Below the pieces are notes generated by a model. That model was not told where the DNA came from, made no database searches, and saw only the letters and a program-made list of their open reading frames with translations. Shown one piece after another: positions 42,347 through 50,550 of a DNA stretch of 64,000 nt. Location: assembly GCA_900550465.1 (NCBI GenBank), contig URSC01000013.1:28673-92672 (forward strand). Reading direction: 5' to 3'. The translations under genes were made by a program, and so were the position numbers. Each line of letters opens with the position of its first letter. Positions within the stretch are counted from its first letter, which is position 1. This stretch comes from an uncultured Alistipes sp. (lineage in GTDB: Bacteria > Bacteroidota > Bacteroidia > Bacteroidales > UBA932).

Positions 42347-45223
42347 ATGTCCATTGTTGATTCATTGCATATTGACGGTGATATTCATGAAGACCGCCAT
42401 TATCGTATCATATATGCTACGGACGCATCAGCATATCGTGAGATGCCGGATGCTGTGGCATTCCCGAAGCATGAGGAGGACATCAAGGCGCTTGTACGAT
42501 ATGCATCCGGGAATCATCTGAATCTGATACCGCGTGCGGCAGGGACATCTCTTGCCGGACAGGTAGTGGGTAAGGGTATTGTCGTGGATGTTTCCAGGTA
42601 CATGAACAATATCCTGGAGATAAATCCTGAACAGCGGTGGGTAAGGGTACAGCCGGGTGTGGTGCTGGACGAACTGAACGAATATTGCAGCCACTACGGC
42701 CTGTTCTTTGCCCCTGAGACATCCACGTCCAACAGATGCTGTATTGGAGGCATGGCCGGCAATAATTCATGCGGCTCGCACTCCCTGGTGTATGGAAGTA
42801 CTAGAGACCATGTAATTGAAGCCAGGGTCGTACTCAGTGATGGCTCGACGGCAGTTTTCGGTCCTCTTTCAGATAATGAGTTGGAGAATAAATGCAGCGG
42901 GGATACATTGGAAGGCCGGATATATATGGAGATGCTGGCGATGCTTAATGATGAGGGCAATAGAAAAGACATTAAGGATAATTTCCCGGAACCTTCTATA
43001 CGGCGCAGAAATTCTGGATATGCGATAGATGAGCTGTTGAACAGCAGACCCTTTAATTTCTGTAAACTGATAATCGGCTCCGAAGGGACATTAGCCTTTA
43101 TTACGGAACTTAAACTTCACCTTGAGCCGTTACCGCCGAAAGAAAAGGCAGTGGTCTGTGTGCACTGTGCAAGTCTCGAAGAGGCATGTAATGCGAACCT
43201 GGTCGCTTTGAAGCATGAACCGCGCGCTATAGAACTTATGGATGACCAGGTTCTTCAATTGAGTAAGAAAAACATTGCCCAGAATAAGAACCGTTTCTTT
43301 ATCCAAGGAGATCCGGCGGCAATCCTTATCGTAGAGATTGCAAAGGACACGTTGGATAAAGTGAACAGCGATGCCGACTCCTTGGAGGAGGATTTAAAGA
43401 GGCAGAATTTAGGGTATCATTACCCGAGGGTCTATGGGAAAGATATAAGCCGGGTGTGGGCTCTTAGAAAAGCCGGTCTCGGTCTATTGTCGGGGATGCC
43501 GGGTAGTGCCAAACCAGTGTCACTGATAGAAGATACGGCTATCAATCCTGAAAAGCTGTTCGCTTTCCTGACGGATTTGAAAACAGTGCTTGACAGGTAC
43601 GGGCTTAGTTGTGTGTATCATGGCCATATCAGTACCGGTGAATTGCATTTGAGGCCTATTCTCAATCTAAAAGAAGAGCGTGACAGGCAGCTTTTCAGAG
43701 TTGTGGCTGCTGAAACTGCCCGGTTGGTTAAGAAGTACCGCGGTTCGCTGAGCGGAGAGCACGGTGACGGGAGGTTGAGGGGAGAATTTCTGCCGTTGAT
43801 GTTCGGGGAGAAGGTATATGCCTTGTTCAAGGATGTTAAGCGTATTTGGGATGGGAACGGGATATTCAATATAGGAAAGATTGTCGATACCCCTCCGATG
43901 GACTCATGTCTGAGGTATGAGGTCAGTCCGGGTATCGGAAATACCTATTTTGATTTTTCAAGACAAAAGGGCTGGCTGTGTGCAGTCGAGCAGTGCAATG
44001 GTTCCGGGGACTGCAGGAAGTCCTATCTTTTCGGAGGAACTATGTGTCCGGTCTATAGGGTTACCCGTGACGAAAAAGATACAACACGAGCGAGGTCTAA
44101 TATACTCCGTGAATTGATAATTCATCCGGAAGGTAAAAAGGTGTTCAGTCAGCCGGAAGTGCTGTCGGCGCTCAGCTCTTGTCTGTCCTGCAAGGCATGC
44201 AAGGCGGAATGCCCGTCCAATGTGGATATGGCCAGATATAAGGCAGAGTACCTGCAGCATCATTATGATGAGACCCGCATCCCGTTGCGCAGTTTCCTTG
44301 TTGCCAACTTGACCAGGATACAGAAGATGGCAATGGCATTCCCTGCTGCGTACAATGCGGTAGTGTCCTCAAAAATATTTTCCTCTATTTTAAAAAAGGT
44401 ACTGCGGTTCGCACCTCAAAGAGCCATCCCGAAGATTTACAGATTTACTTTAAAGCATTGGCTAAGAACGCATCCTGATAGCAGATCTTACGACCGTAAA
44501 GTATATTTGTTTGCTGACGAGTTTTCCAATTACATGGATGTGGAAATAGGCATCACCTTTATCAAGCTGTTGAGAGCACTGGGATATCAAGTAACAATAC
44601 CGGAGCATATAGAGAGCGGCAGGACAGAACTTTCCAAGGGATTGGTGAAAAAGGCTAAAAAGATTGCCCGCAAAAATGTCATGTTGCTCAAAGACATTGT
44701 GAACGAGCAGGTACCGCTTGTAGGAATAGAGCCTTCGTGTATATTGTCTTTCAGGGATGAATATCCTGACCTAGTAGGGGATGACTTGAAGGAAGCGGCT
44801 GCATCGCTGGCCCGTAACTGTCTGCTTTATGATGAGTTCATAGTCCGTGAAGTACAGAAAGGTAATATAACGTCAGAGCAGTTTATTGCCAAGGAACAAA
44901 AAATAAAACTGCACGGGCACTGTCATCAGAAAGCCCTGATATCTATAGAGCCTTCAAAGAAAATGTTGTCTTTACCGGCAAATTATCATGTGGAAGTTAT
45001 ACCGTCAGGATGCTGCGGCATGGCCGGAGCATTCGGCTATGAAAAAGAACATTACAGCTTGTCTATGCAGATTGGAGAGCAGGTTCTTTTCCCGGCCGTG
45101 CGTTCGGCAGCGCAAGGCACTTTGATTGCAGCGCCTGGTACCAGTTGCCGCCAGCAGATAATGGACGGAACAGGAATGAAAGCTTATCATCCTGTAGAAA
45201 TTCTATATCAAGCGTTAGCTTAA
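42347..45223 (+). CDS. FAD- and Fe-S-containing 2-hydroxyacid dehydrogenase (GlcD/YdiJ-like fusion)
   Basis: A 958-residue fusion. Residues 40-250 form a VAO-type FAD domain (AAGTSLAGQVVG, GGMAGNNSCGSHSLVYGST). Next comes the FAD-oxidase C-terminal domain with HGHISTGELHLRP and GEHGDGRLRGEFLP. Around residue 611 is a ferredoxin-like cysteine cluster (CLSCKACKAECP), and the C-terminal part has cysteine-rich segments GHCHQKAL and CCGMAGAFG. Such proteins oxidise D-2-hydroxyacids such as D-lactate or D-2-hydroxyglutarate. The gene starts the base after the wbpI stop. A role in removing the 2-hydroxyglutarate formed by WbpB is an attractive inference. Confidence 0.88.
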   Translation: MSIVDSLHIDGDIHEDRHYRIIYATDASAYREMPDAVAFPKHEEDIKALVRYASGNHLNLIPRAAGTSLAGQVVGKGIVVDVSRYMNNILEINPEQRWVRVQPGVVLDELNEYCSHYGLFFAPETSTSNRCCIGGMAGNNSCGSHSLVYGSTRDHVIEARVVLSDGSTAVFGPLSDNELENKCSGDTLEGRIYMEMLAMLNDEGNRKDIKDNFPEPSIRRRNSGYAIDELLNSRPFNFCKLIIGSEGTLAFITELKLHLEPLPPKEKAVVCVHCASLEEACNANLVALKHEPRAIELMDDQVLQLSKKNIAQNKNRFFIQGDPAAILIVEIAKDTLDKVNSDADSLEEDLKRQNLGYHYPRVYGKDISRVWALRKAGLGLLSGMPGSAKPVSLIEDTAINPEKLFAFLTDLKTVLDRYGLSCVYHGHISTGELHLRPILNLKEERDRQLFRVVAAETARLVKKYRGSLSGEHGDGRLRGEFLPLMFGEKVYALFKDVKRIWDGNGIFNIGKIVDTPPMDSCLRYEVSPGIGNTYFDFSRQKGWLCAVEQCNGSGDCRKSYLFGGTMCPVYRVTRDEKDTTRARSNILRELIIHPEGKKVFSQPEVLSALSSCLSCKACKAECPSNVDMARYKAEYLQHHYDETRIPLRSFLVANLTRIQKMAMAFPAAYNAVVSSKIFSSILKKVLRFAPQRAIPKIYRFTLKHWLRTHPDSRSYDRKVYLFADEFSNYMDVEIGITFIKLLRALGYQVTIPEHIESGRTELSKGLVKKAKKIARKNVMLLKDIVNEQVPLVGIEPSCILSFRDEYPDLVGDDLKEAAASLARNCLLYDEFIVREVQKGNITSEQFIAKEQKIKLHGHCHQKALISIEPSKKMLSLPANYHVEVIPSGCCGMAGAFGYEKEHYSLSMQIGEQVLFPAVRSAAQGTLIAAPGTSCRQQIMDGTGMKAYHPVEILYQALA

Positions 45224-45246
45224 TTATTTTCAAATCTAATTTTTAT

Positions 45247-46458
45247 ATGCGGAACATACCATTCTCGCCTCCCGACATGTCGGAGGCGGAAGCCTCCATG
45301 GTTGCGGAGGTACTGGGCTCCGGGTGGATTACCACCGGGCCGAAGACTAAGGAGTTTGAACATCTGATAGCGATGTGCTGCGGGACGCAGCGGGCGGTGT
45401 GTCTGAATTCCGCTACGGCGTGCATGGAGATGGCGCTGCGGGTGCTGGGCATAGGACCGGGGGATGAGGTGATTGTGCCGGCTTATACCTACACGGCAAC
45501 GGCCAGTTCGGTGTGCCATGTGGGGGCGAGGCCGGTGATGGTGGACTGTGCTCCGGGCTGTTATGAGATGGACTATGCCAGGGTGGCGGACGCGATAACT
45601 GAAAGGACCAAGGCCGTGATGCCGGTGGATCTTGGCGGAGTGGTCTGTGACTACGACAGGATATATGAGGCAGTAGAGTCTAAAAAAGCACTCTTCAGGC
45701 CGGCGAATGATATCCAGAAGGCATACGGAAGGCCGGCGGTGATAGCCGATGCGGCCCATGCTTTCGGGGCCAGGCGGCACGGGACGATGTGCGGCTCGAT
45801 AGCGGACTTTACCTCGTTCTCGTTCCATGCGGTGAAGAATCTGACTACGGCTGAGGGTGGGGCGCTGACATGGCGCTCTCATGAAGGACTGGACGATGAC
45901 GCGGTCTATAAGCAGATTCAACTGCTGTCGCTGCACGGTCAGAGCAAGGATGCGCTGGCTAAGACTCAGCTCGGTGCCTGGGAGTACGACATCGTCGCGC
46001 CTTACTACAAGTGCAACATGACGGACATCATGGCCGGCATCGGGCTGGCTCAGCTCAAGCGGTATCCGGAGCTGCTGCACCGCCGCCGTCAGATTATCGA
46101 GGCGTACGATGACAGGCTGAAGGATTACGATGTGGAGGTGCTGAACCACTTCGGCCCTGACCACTCGTCCTCCGGTCACCTGTATCTGGTGCGTCTTCTC
46201 GGCAAGGACGTGGACTACCGAAACGATGTGATAGTCAGGATGGCCGAGCGCGGCATAGCCTGCAATGTGCACTATAAGCCGCTTCCGATGATGACGGCCT
46301 ACAAGGCTCTCGGCTACGACATCAAGGACTTTCCCAACGCCTACGACCAATACCGCTGCGAGGTGACTCTCCCGCTGCACACCCATCTGAGCGATGAGGA
46401 CGTGCAGTACGTCATGGACAATTTTACCGACATCATTTCAGACCTGAAAAAGAAGTGA
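45247..46458 (+). CDS. DegT/DnrJ-family sugar aminotransferase (second copy)
   Basis: A 403-residue PLP-dependent aminotransferase, distinct from the wbpE product. The cofactor lysine lies in SFHAVKNLTTAEGGAL, with IADAAHAFGA before it and CLNSATACMEMAL near the N-terminus. The VLGSGWITTGPKTKEFE start is shared with PglE/ArnB/Pse-type enzymes that aminate 4-keto sugars. No nucleotide-sugar 4,6-dehydratase that would supply a 4-keto sugar is in the window, so the substrate is open. The ATG at 45247 is chosen; the frame extending to 45145 overlaps the previous gene. It overlaps the sugar-transferase gene by four bases. Confidence 0.87.
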   Translation: MRNIPFSPPDMSEAEASMVAEVLGSGWITTGPKTKEFEHLIAMCCGTQRAVCLNSATACMEMALRVLGIGPGDEVIVPAYTYTATASSVCHVGARPVMVDCAPGCYEMDYARVADAITERTKAVMPVDLGGVVCDYDRIYEAVESKKALFRPANDIQKAYGRPAVIADAAHAFGARRHGTMCGSIADFTSFSFHAVKNLTTAEGGALTWRSHEGLDDDAVYKQIQLLSLHGQSKDALAKTQLGAWEYDIVAPYYKCNMTDIMAGIGLAQLKRYPELLHRRRQIIEAYDDRLKDYDVEVLNHFGPDHSSSGHLYLVRLLGKDVDYRNDVIVRMAERGIACNVHYKPLPMMTAYKALGYDIKDFPNAYDQYRCEVTLPLHTHLSDEDVQYVMDNFTDIISDLKKK

Positions 46459-47045
46459 AGCGCTTGTTTGACATCACAGCAAGCGGACTGGGGCTGCTTG
46501 TCCTCAGCCCGCTTTTTTTAGTCCTGGCGGTGTGGATCAAGCTCGACTCGCCCGGACCGGTGTTCTACCGTCAGGTAAGAGTCGGCTGTGGTAACAAGGA
46601 TTTCCGCCTGTTCAAGTTCCGCTCGATGCGGGTGGGCTCTGACAAGAAGGGGCTTATCACCGTCGGCGGACATGACCCGAGGGTGACCCGTTCCGGCTAT
46701 TATATCCGTAAGTATAAGTTGGATGAACTTCCGCAGCTCATCAATGTTTTCATCGGGGACATGAGCCTGGTGGGTCCCAGACCCGAGGTCCGGAAGTACG
46801 TCGACCTCTACACCCCGGAACAGCTGCGCGTCCTGGATGTCCGCCCCGGTATCACCGACATGGCCTCCATCCGCTACCGCAACGAGAATGAGCTTCTGGA
46901 GCAGGCCGCCGACCCCGAGCAGTACTACCGCGACGTAGTGATGCAGGACAAGCTCCGCATCAACCTCGAGTACATTGCCGACCATTCTTTCGTCAAAGAC
47001 CTTAAGATTATCTTCATGACTTTTAAGGCCGTTGTCGCTGAGTAG
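46455..47045 (+). CDS. Initiating phosphoglycosyl transferase (PglC-type)
   Basis: A 196-residue monotopic sugar-phosphate transferase that loads the first sugar onto undecaprenyl phosphate. It has one N-terminal re-entrant hydrophobic helix (LFDITASGLGLLVLSPLFLV), then FRLFKFRSMRVGSD, the KLDELPQLINVFIGDMSLVG catalytic block and GPRPEVRKY. The start is a GTG that overlaps the aminotransferase stop. Aminotransferase plus short initiating transferase is a common final pair in Bacteroidales polysaccharide loci. A strong terminator follows. Confidence 0.92.
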   Translation: MKRLFDITASGLGLLVLSPLFLVLAVWIKLDSPGPVFYRQVRVGCGNKDFRLFKFRSMRVGSDKKGLITVGGHDPRVTRSGYYIRKYKLDELPQLINVFIGDMSLVGPRPEVRKYVDLYTPEQLRVLDVRPGITDMASIRYRNENELLEQAADPEQYYRDVVMQDKLRINLEYIADHSFVKDLKIIFMTFKAVVAE

Positions 47046-47066
47046 CCGATAGAGATAGATATTGTT

Positions 47067-47123
47067 CCCTCAATGAGTGACGGTTTTTACGGAAATCATC
47101 ACTCATTGAGGGATTTTTATTTT
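47067..47123 (+). terminator. Strong terminator of the polysaccharide locus
   Basis: A 14-base perfect stem (CCCTCAATGAGTGA at 47067-47080 with TCACTCATTGAGGG at 47099-47112) is followed by ATTTTTATTTT. It lies 21 bases after the last gene of the locus. Confidence 0.92.
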
Positions 47124-47136
47124 CCGCCGGAATGAT

Positions 47137-47144
47137 TAACTTTG
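47137..47144 (+). promoter_or_regulatory. -7 box of the AAA/nuclease gene
   Basis: TAACTTTG matches TAnnTTTG, between the locus terminator and the ATG at 47172. A GAGGAGG ribosome-binding site lies at 47158-47164. The gene is therefore transcribed separately from the polysaccharide locus. Confidence 0.5.
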
Positions 47145-47171
47145 CCTTGACAAATCAGAGGAGGAACGCTT

Positions 47172-48719
47172 ATGCTGAAATATCCGATAGGAGTACAGAC
47201 ATTCGAGGAGATCCGCACGGGCGGATATGTGTATGTGGACAAGACGGAGTATGTCTTCCGCCTGGCCGATGAGGGAAAGTATTATTTTCTGAGCCGTCCG
47301 CGGAGGTTCGGGAAGAGTCTGCTGCTGTCTACGATGGAGGCTTATTTCCGGGGGAGAAAGGAATTGTTCGGGGGATTGGCTGTTGAGAGGCTGGAGAAGG
47401 AGTGGAAAGTGCATCCTGTGCTCAGGCTGGATCTGGGTGGGGCGTCATACAATACACGGGAGGACTTGGACAACAAGCTGTCTCAAGTGCTTGCGGAGTG
47501 GGAGGCACTCTATGGCGTGAAGAATGTGTATCAGACGTTTGCGACCCGTTTCGATGAGGTGATCTCATGTGCTGCGCGTCGTACGGGATGCAAGGTGGTG
47601 GTGCTGGTGGATGAATACGAGAAACCGATAGTGGATAATCTTGGAAATAAGGAACTCCGGGATTATTTCCGCAGCACCTTGCAGGGATTTTACAGTGTAA
47701 TAAAGACGCAGGATGACAAGATCCGCTTCGGATTTCTGACCGGGGTGTCGCGGATCGGGCACATGAGTATATTCAGTGGATTAAATAACCTGCGTGATAT
47801 CTCGATGAGCCGGAAATACGCTTCAATATGCGGCATATCAGAGAAAGAACTGAAAGAGTATCTGAACGAAGGAGTCTGTGAAATGGCATCAGCGCATGGA
47901 CTGAGCACAGAAGATTGCTATAATAGATTAAAGCAGCTTTATGACGGTTATAGATTCTGTTCGGAGTGCACTGGTATGTATAATCCTTACAGTCTGTTGA
48001 CAGCTCTTGCGGACAGAGAGTTCGGTGAGTACTGGTATGCAACGGCTACCCCTTCGTTCTTAGTGTCTTATCTGATGAGGGAAAACCTCAATCTAAATGA
48101 ACTTACACTCGACCACGTTCGTCCGCAGATACTCACCGGCACCAACGCCGAACATATCTCACCCGTGACCCTGCTCTACCAGACCGGCTACCTGACTATC
48201 AAGGAGTACTTCCGCGATACCGACGAGTACCTGCTCGGCTATCCCAATAAGGAGGTGGAGAACGGCTTCACGGAGAGCCTGGCGCAGCTGTACATCCCGA
48301 AGGAGGAAGAGGTGTCGGAATTTTCTGTGAACCGTTTCGCCAAGGACCTGCGTGAGGGTGACATAGAAATGTTCCTGCAGCGTCTGAAGGCTTTCCTGGC
48401 CGACAACGACTATCAGGTACAGGGCAAGGCCGAACTGTACATGCAGAACACGATGTATGTCTTCCTCAAGCTGCTGGGCCAGCGGGTGGAGGTGGAGCGG
48501 CACACCTCAAACGGGCGCATCGATATCCTGATACAGACAGAGAAATACGTTTACGTTATCGAGCTCAAGCGGGACAAGGACCCGGACAATGCTCTGGATC
48601 AGATAGTGTCCAGGGGGTACGAATGGCCTTTTATAGCCGAAAAGGGCCGGAAAATCTTCAAGATAGGAATCAATTTTTCCACTGCGACCCGCCGTATCGA
48701 AGGCTGGAAGGTAGAATAA
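47172..48719 (+). CDS. AAA-ATPase-like protein with PD-(D/E)XK nuclease domain (DUF1703 type)
   Basis: A 515-residue protein of a family greatly expanded in Bacteroidales. The N-terminal AAA-like domain starts PIGVQTFEEIRTGGYVYVDKT and has a degenerate P-loop region RPRRFGKSLLL (about 43-53). VVVLVDEYEKPI is the Walker B counterpart. The C-terminal domain keeps the nuclease motif RIDILIQ...YVIELKR, with Asp and ExK residues. No function is established. The gene has its own promoter, ribosome-binding site and a 3' hairpin, so it is an independent unit placed next to the polysaccharide locus. Confidence 0.9.
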   Translation: MLKYPIGVQTFEEIRTGGYVYVDKTEYVFRLADEGKYYFLSRPRRFGKSLLLSTMEAYFRGRKELFGGLAVERLEKEWKVHPVLRLDLGGASYNTREDLDNKLSQVLAEWEALYGVKNVYQTFATRFDEVISCAARRTGCKVVVLVDEYEKPIVDNLGNKELRDYFRSTLQGFYSVIKTQDDKIRFGFLTGVSRIGHMSIFSGLNNLRDISMSRKYASICGISEKELKEYLNEGVCEMASAHGLSTEDCYNRLKQLYDGYRFCSECTGMYNPYSLLTALADREFGEYWYATATPSFLVSYLMRENLNLNELTLDHVRPQILTGTNAEHISPVTLLYQTGYLTIKEYFRDTDEYLLGYPNKEVENGFTESLAQLYIPKEEEVSEFSVNRFAKDLREGDIEMFLQRLKAFLADNDYQVQGKAELYMQNTMYVFLKLLGQRVEVERHTSNGRIDILIQTEKYVYVIELKRDKDPDNALDQIVSRGYEWPFIAEKGRKIFKIGINFSTATRRIEGWKVE

Positions 48720-48723
48720 TAAA

Positions 48724-48775
48724 ACCGGCGCGGCACCAGTTGAGCGGTCCGCGCCGGTCTGCGTCTCTTAAGCGG
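48724..48775 (+). terminator. Hairpins after the AAA/nuclease gene
   Basis: A 10-base perfect GC stem (ACCGGCGCGG at 48724-48733 with CCGCGCCGGT at 48749-48758) lies a few bases after the stop. A second weaker hairpin (GCGGATATATCCGT, near 48772-48785) ends in TTTT. The first lacks a T-tail, so termination strength is uncertain. Confidence 0.5.
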
Positions 48776-48786
48776 ATATATCCGTT

Positions 48787-49356
48787 TTACTCGTCGAGTA
48801 TGCCGCAGAGGGCTGCGAAGACATTCTCTATGGTGTCGTTGCCCTCGATCTCGCGGTAGTTGCCGTGGCCCTTGTAGTAGGTGATCAGGGGCTCGGTCTT
48901 GTCGTGGTAGGTGGCTATGCGGTTCTCGATGATGCTGCGGTCGGTGTCGTCCTTGCGGCCCTCGATCTGGGCGCGGTGCAGGATGCGCTCGTAGACGAGC
49001 TCATCGGGGAGGGTGAGGGAGAGGACTGCGTCGACCTTGCCGCCGAACTCGGTGAGCATGGCGTCGAGGGCCTCGGCCTGGGCGATGGTGCGGGGGAAGC
49101 CGTCGAAGAGGAAGCCGGCTACGTCCCGGTTGGAGGCTATCTTGTTGCGGATCATGCCCTCGACCACCTCGTCGGGTACGAGGTCACCGCGGTTGATGAG
49201 CTCAGCGGCTTTCTTGCCGAGCTCGGTGCCGGCGGCCATCTCCTGACGCAGGAGGTCTCCGGTGGAGAGGTGAAGATAATGGTATTTCTCGACGATCTGT
49301 TTGGCCTGGGTGCCTTTGCCGGCTCCCGGAGGACCGAAAAGAATGTAGTATTTCAT
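48787..49356 (-). CDS. adk: Adenylate kinase
   Basis: Adk equilibrates ATP, ADP and AMP. The 189-residue length marks the short-lid form without a zinc finger. The P-loop is GPPGAGKGTQ (residues 7-16). LSTGDLLR binds AMP, DGFPRTIAQAEALD is the family signature, and DDTDRSIIENRIATYHD forms the lid and following helix. It is 23 bases after hpt in the same direction, so the two purine-salvage genes form one transcript. Confidence 0.96.
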   Translation of the reverse strand: MKYYILFGPPGAGKGTQAKQIVEKYHYLHLSTGDLLRQEMAAGTELGKKAAELINRGDLVPDEVVEGMIRNKIASNRDVAGFLFDGFPRTIAQAEALDAMLTEFGGKVDAVLSLTLPDELVYERILHRAQIEGRKDDTDRSIIENRIATYHDKTEPLITYYKGHGNYREIEGNDTIENVFAALCGILDE

Positions 49357-49379
49357 GATGTGTATCTGATGTTAAAAGG

Positions 49380-49919
49380 TTAGTCGACGATGTAGATGTC
49401 GGGGTACTGCCGTCCGAGCTGGTCGTAGTCCAGGCCGAAGCCGACGATGAACTCGTTGCCTATCTCCATGGCGTGGTAGTCGATGCTGACGCTACCCTTG
49501 TAGGCGGCAGGCTTGAGGAAGAGGGTGCAGACCCGGATGTCCTCCACGCCCATGTCCTTGAGCATGGCGTACATCTCGGTAATCGTCTTGCCCGAGTCCA
49601 CGATGTCCTCCACGATGATGACGCGGCGGCCCCTGAGGCTGTCGGACACTCCGATGAGCTGCTTGACCTGGCCGGTGGAGGCGGTGCCGCAGTAGGAGGA
49701 GAGCTTGACGAATGACAGCTCGCACTGGAAGTCGATGTATTTCATGAGCGAGGCGGTGAACATGAAGGAGCCGTTGAGCACGCTCAGGAATACGGGGGGC
49801 TCGGTACAGCCGCGGAAATCGTTGTTGATGCGTCCGGCGGTCTGACGGATGGCCGCCTCTATCTTCTCATTGGGAATGAAAAGCTTGAAATACTTGTCGT
49901 GAAGTTTTATCCTGTCCAT
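49380..49919 (-). CDS. hpt: Hypoxanthine phosphoribosyltransferase
   Basis: Hpt salvages hypoxanthine (and usually guanine) to nucleotides with PRPP. The 179-residue protein has the PRPP motif VIIVEDIVDSGKT and the flexible-loop region KLSSYCGTAS. The pyrimidine end has IVGFGLDYD, where the Asp contacts the base. The ATG at 49919 is preferred over 49937 because the TACTTTTG box (49924-49931) lies between them. The transcript start would then fall almost at the ATG. adk follows; the purE gene is divergent. Confidence 0.95.
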   Translation of the reverse strand: MDRIKLHDKYFKLFIPNEKIEAAIRQTAGRINNDFRGCTEPPVFLSVLNGSFMFTASLMKYIDFQCELSFVKLSSYCGTASTGQVKQLIGVSDSLRGRRVIIVEDIVDSGKTITEMYAMLKDMGVEDIRVCTLFLKPAAYKGSVSIDYHAMEIGNEFIVGFGLDYDQLGRQYPDIYIVD

Positions 49920-49923
49920 GATG

Positions 49924-49931
49924 CAAAAGTA
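49924..49931 (-). promoter_or_regulatory. -7 box of hpt-adk
   Basis: TACTTTTG on the minus strand matches TAnnTTTG and ends four bases before the ATG at 49919, implying a leaderless or nearly leaderless mRNA. No -33 element is evident. Confidence 0.45.
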
Positions 49932-49965
49932 CGTCAAAAAATGGAGAAATGACGTTTTTTCTGAT

Positions 49966-49973
49966 TAAATTTG
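49966..49973 (+). promoter_or_regulatory. -7 box of purE
   Basis: TAAATTTG matches TAnnTTTG, 28 bases before the purE ATG at 50002. A TTG at the -33 position is not present. Confidence 0.5.
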
Positions 49974-50001
49974 CCATCGGACAATCTAACTGAAACAAGA
50001 C

Positions 50002-50517
50002 ATGAAACCACTCGTATCTATCATCATGGGAAGCACCTCGGACATGCCGGTGATGAAGGCTGCCGCGGAGTTCCTCGATTCTATGGAAATACCCTTTGAA
50101 ATCAATGCCCTCTCGGCTCACAGAGTCCCCGTACAGGTGATGCAGTTCGCTACTGCCGCGAAGGAGCGGGGCATCAAGGTCATCATCGCCGGAGCCGGCG
50201 GAGCAGCCCATCTCCCGGGTGTCATCGCCGCTTACACTCCCGTCCCCGTGATAGGAGTGCCGATCAAGTCCTCCAACTCCATAGACGGCTGGGACTCGAT
50301 CCTCTCCATCCTGCAGATGCCCTCCGGCATACCCGTGGCGACAGTCGCCCTCGACGGAGCCAAGAACGCCGCCATCCTGGCCGCGCAGATTCTGGCCGCC
50401 GGCGATCCGGCCGTCATGGAGAAAGTCGTAGCCTTCAAGCAGGACCTGGCCTCGAAGATAGAGAAGGCCAATAAAGAACTGCGGGAGATAAAGTACAAGT
50501 TCAAAGTGGACGAATGA
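50002..50517 (+). CDS. purE: N5-carboxyaminoimidazole ribonucleotide mutase
   Basis: PurE moves the carboxyl group of N5-CAIR to give CAIR in purine synthesis. The 171-residue length is that of class I enzymes. The conserved N-terminal SIIMGSTSDMPVMKAA carries the nucleotide-binding residues. SAHRVPVQVMQFA contains the catalytic histidine, and GAGGAAHLPGVIA and GVPIKSSNSIDGWDSILSI complete the active site. It precedes the HhH outer-membrane gene by 33 bases. No purK is in the window. Confidence 0.95.
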   Translation: MKPLVSIIMGSTSDMPVMKAAAEFLDSMEIPFEINALSAHRVPVQVMQFATAAKERGIKVIIAGAGGAAHLPGVIAAYTPVPVIGVPIKSSNSIDGWDSILSILQMPSGIPVATVALDGAKNAAILAAQILAAGDPAVMEKVVAFKQDLASKIEKANKELREIKYKFKVDE

Positions 50518-50550
50518 CCATGTAGACGACAACCTTAAAATCAGATAAAC

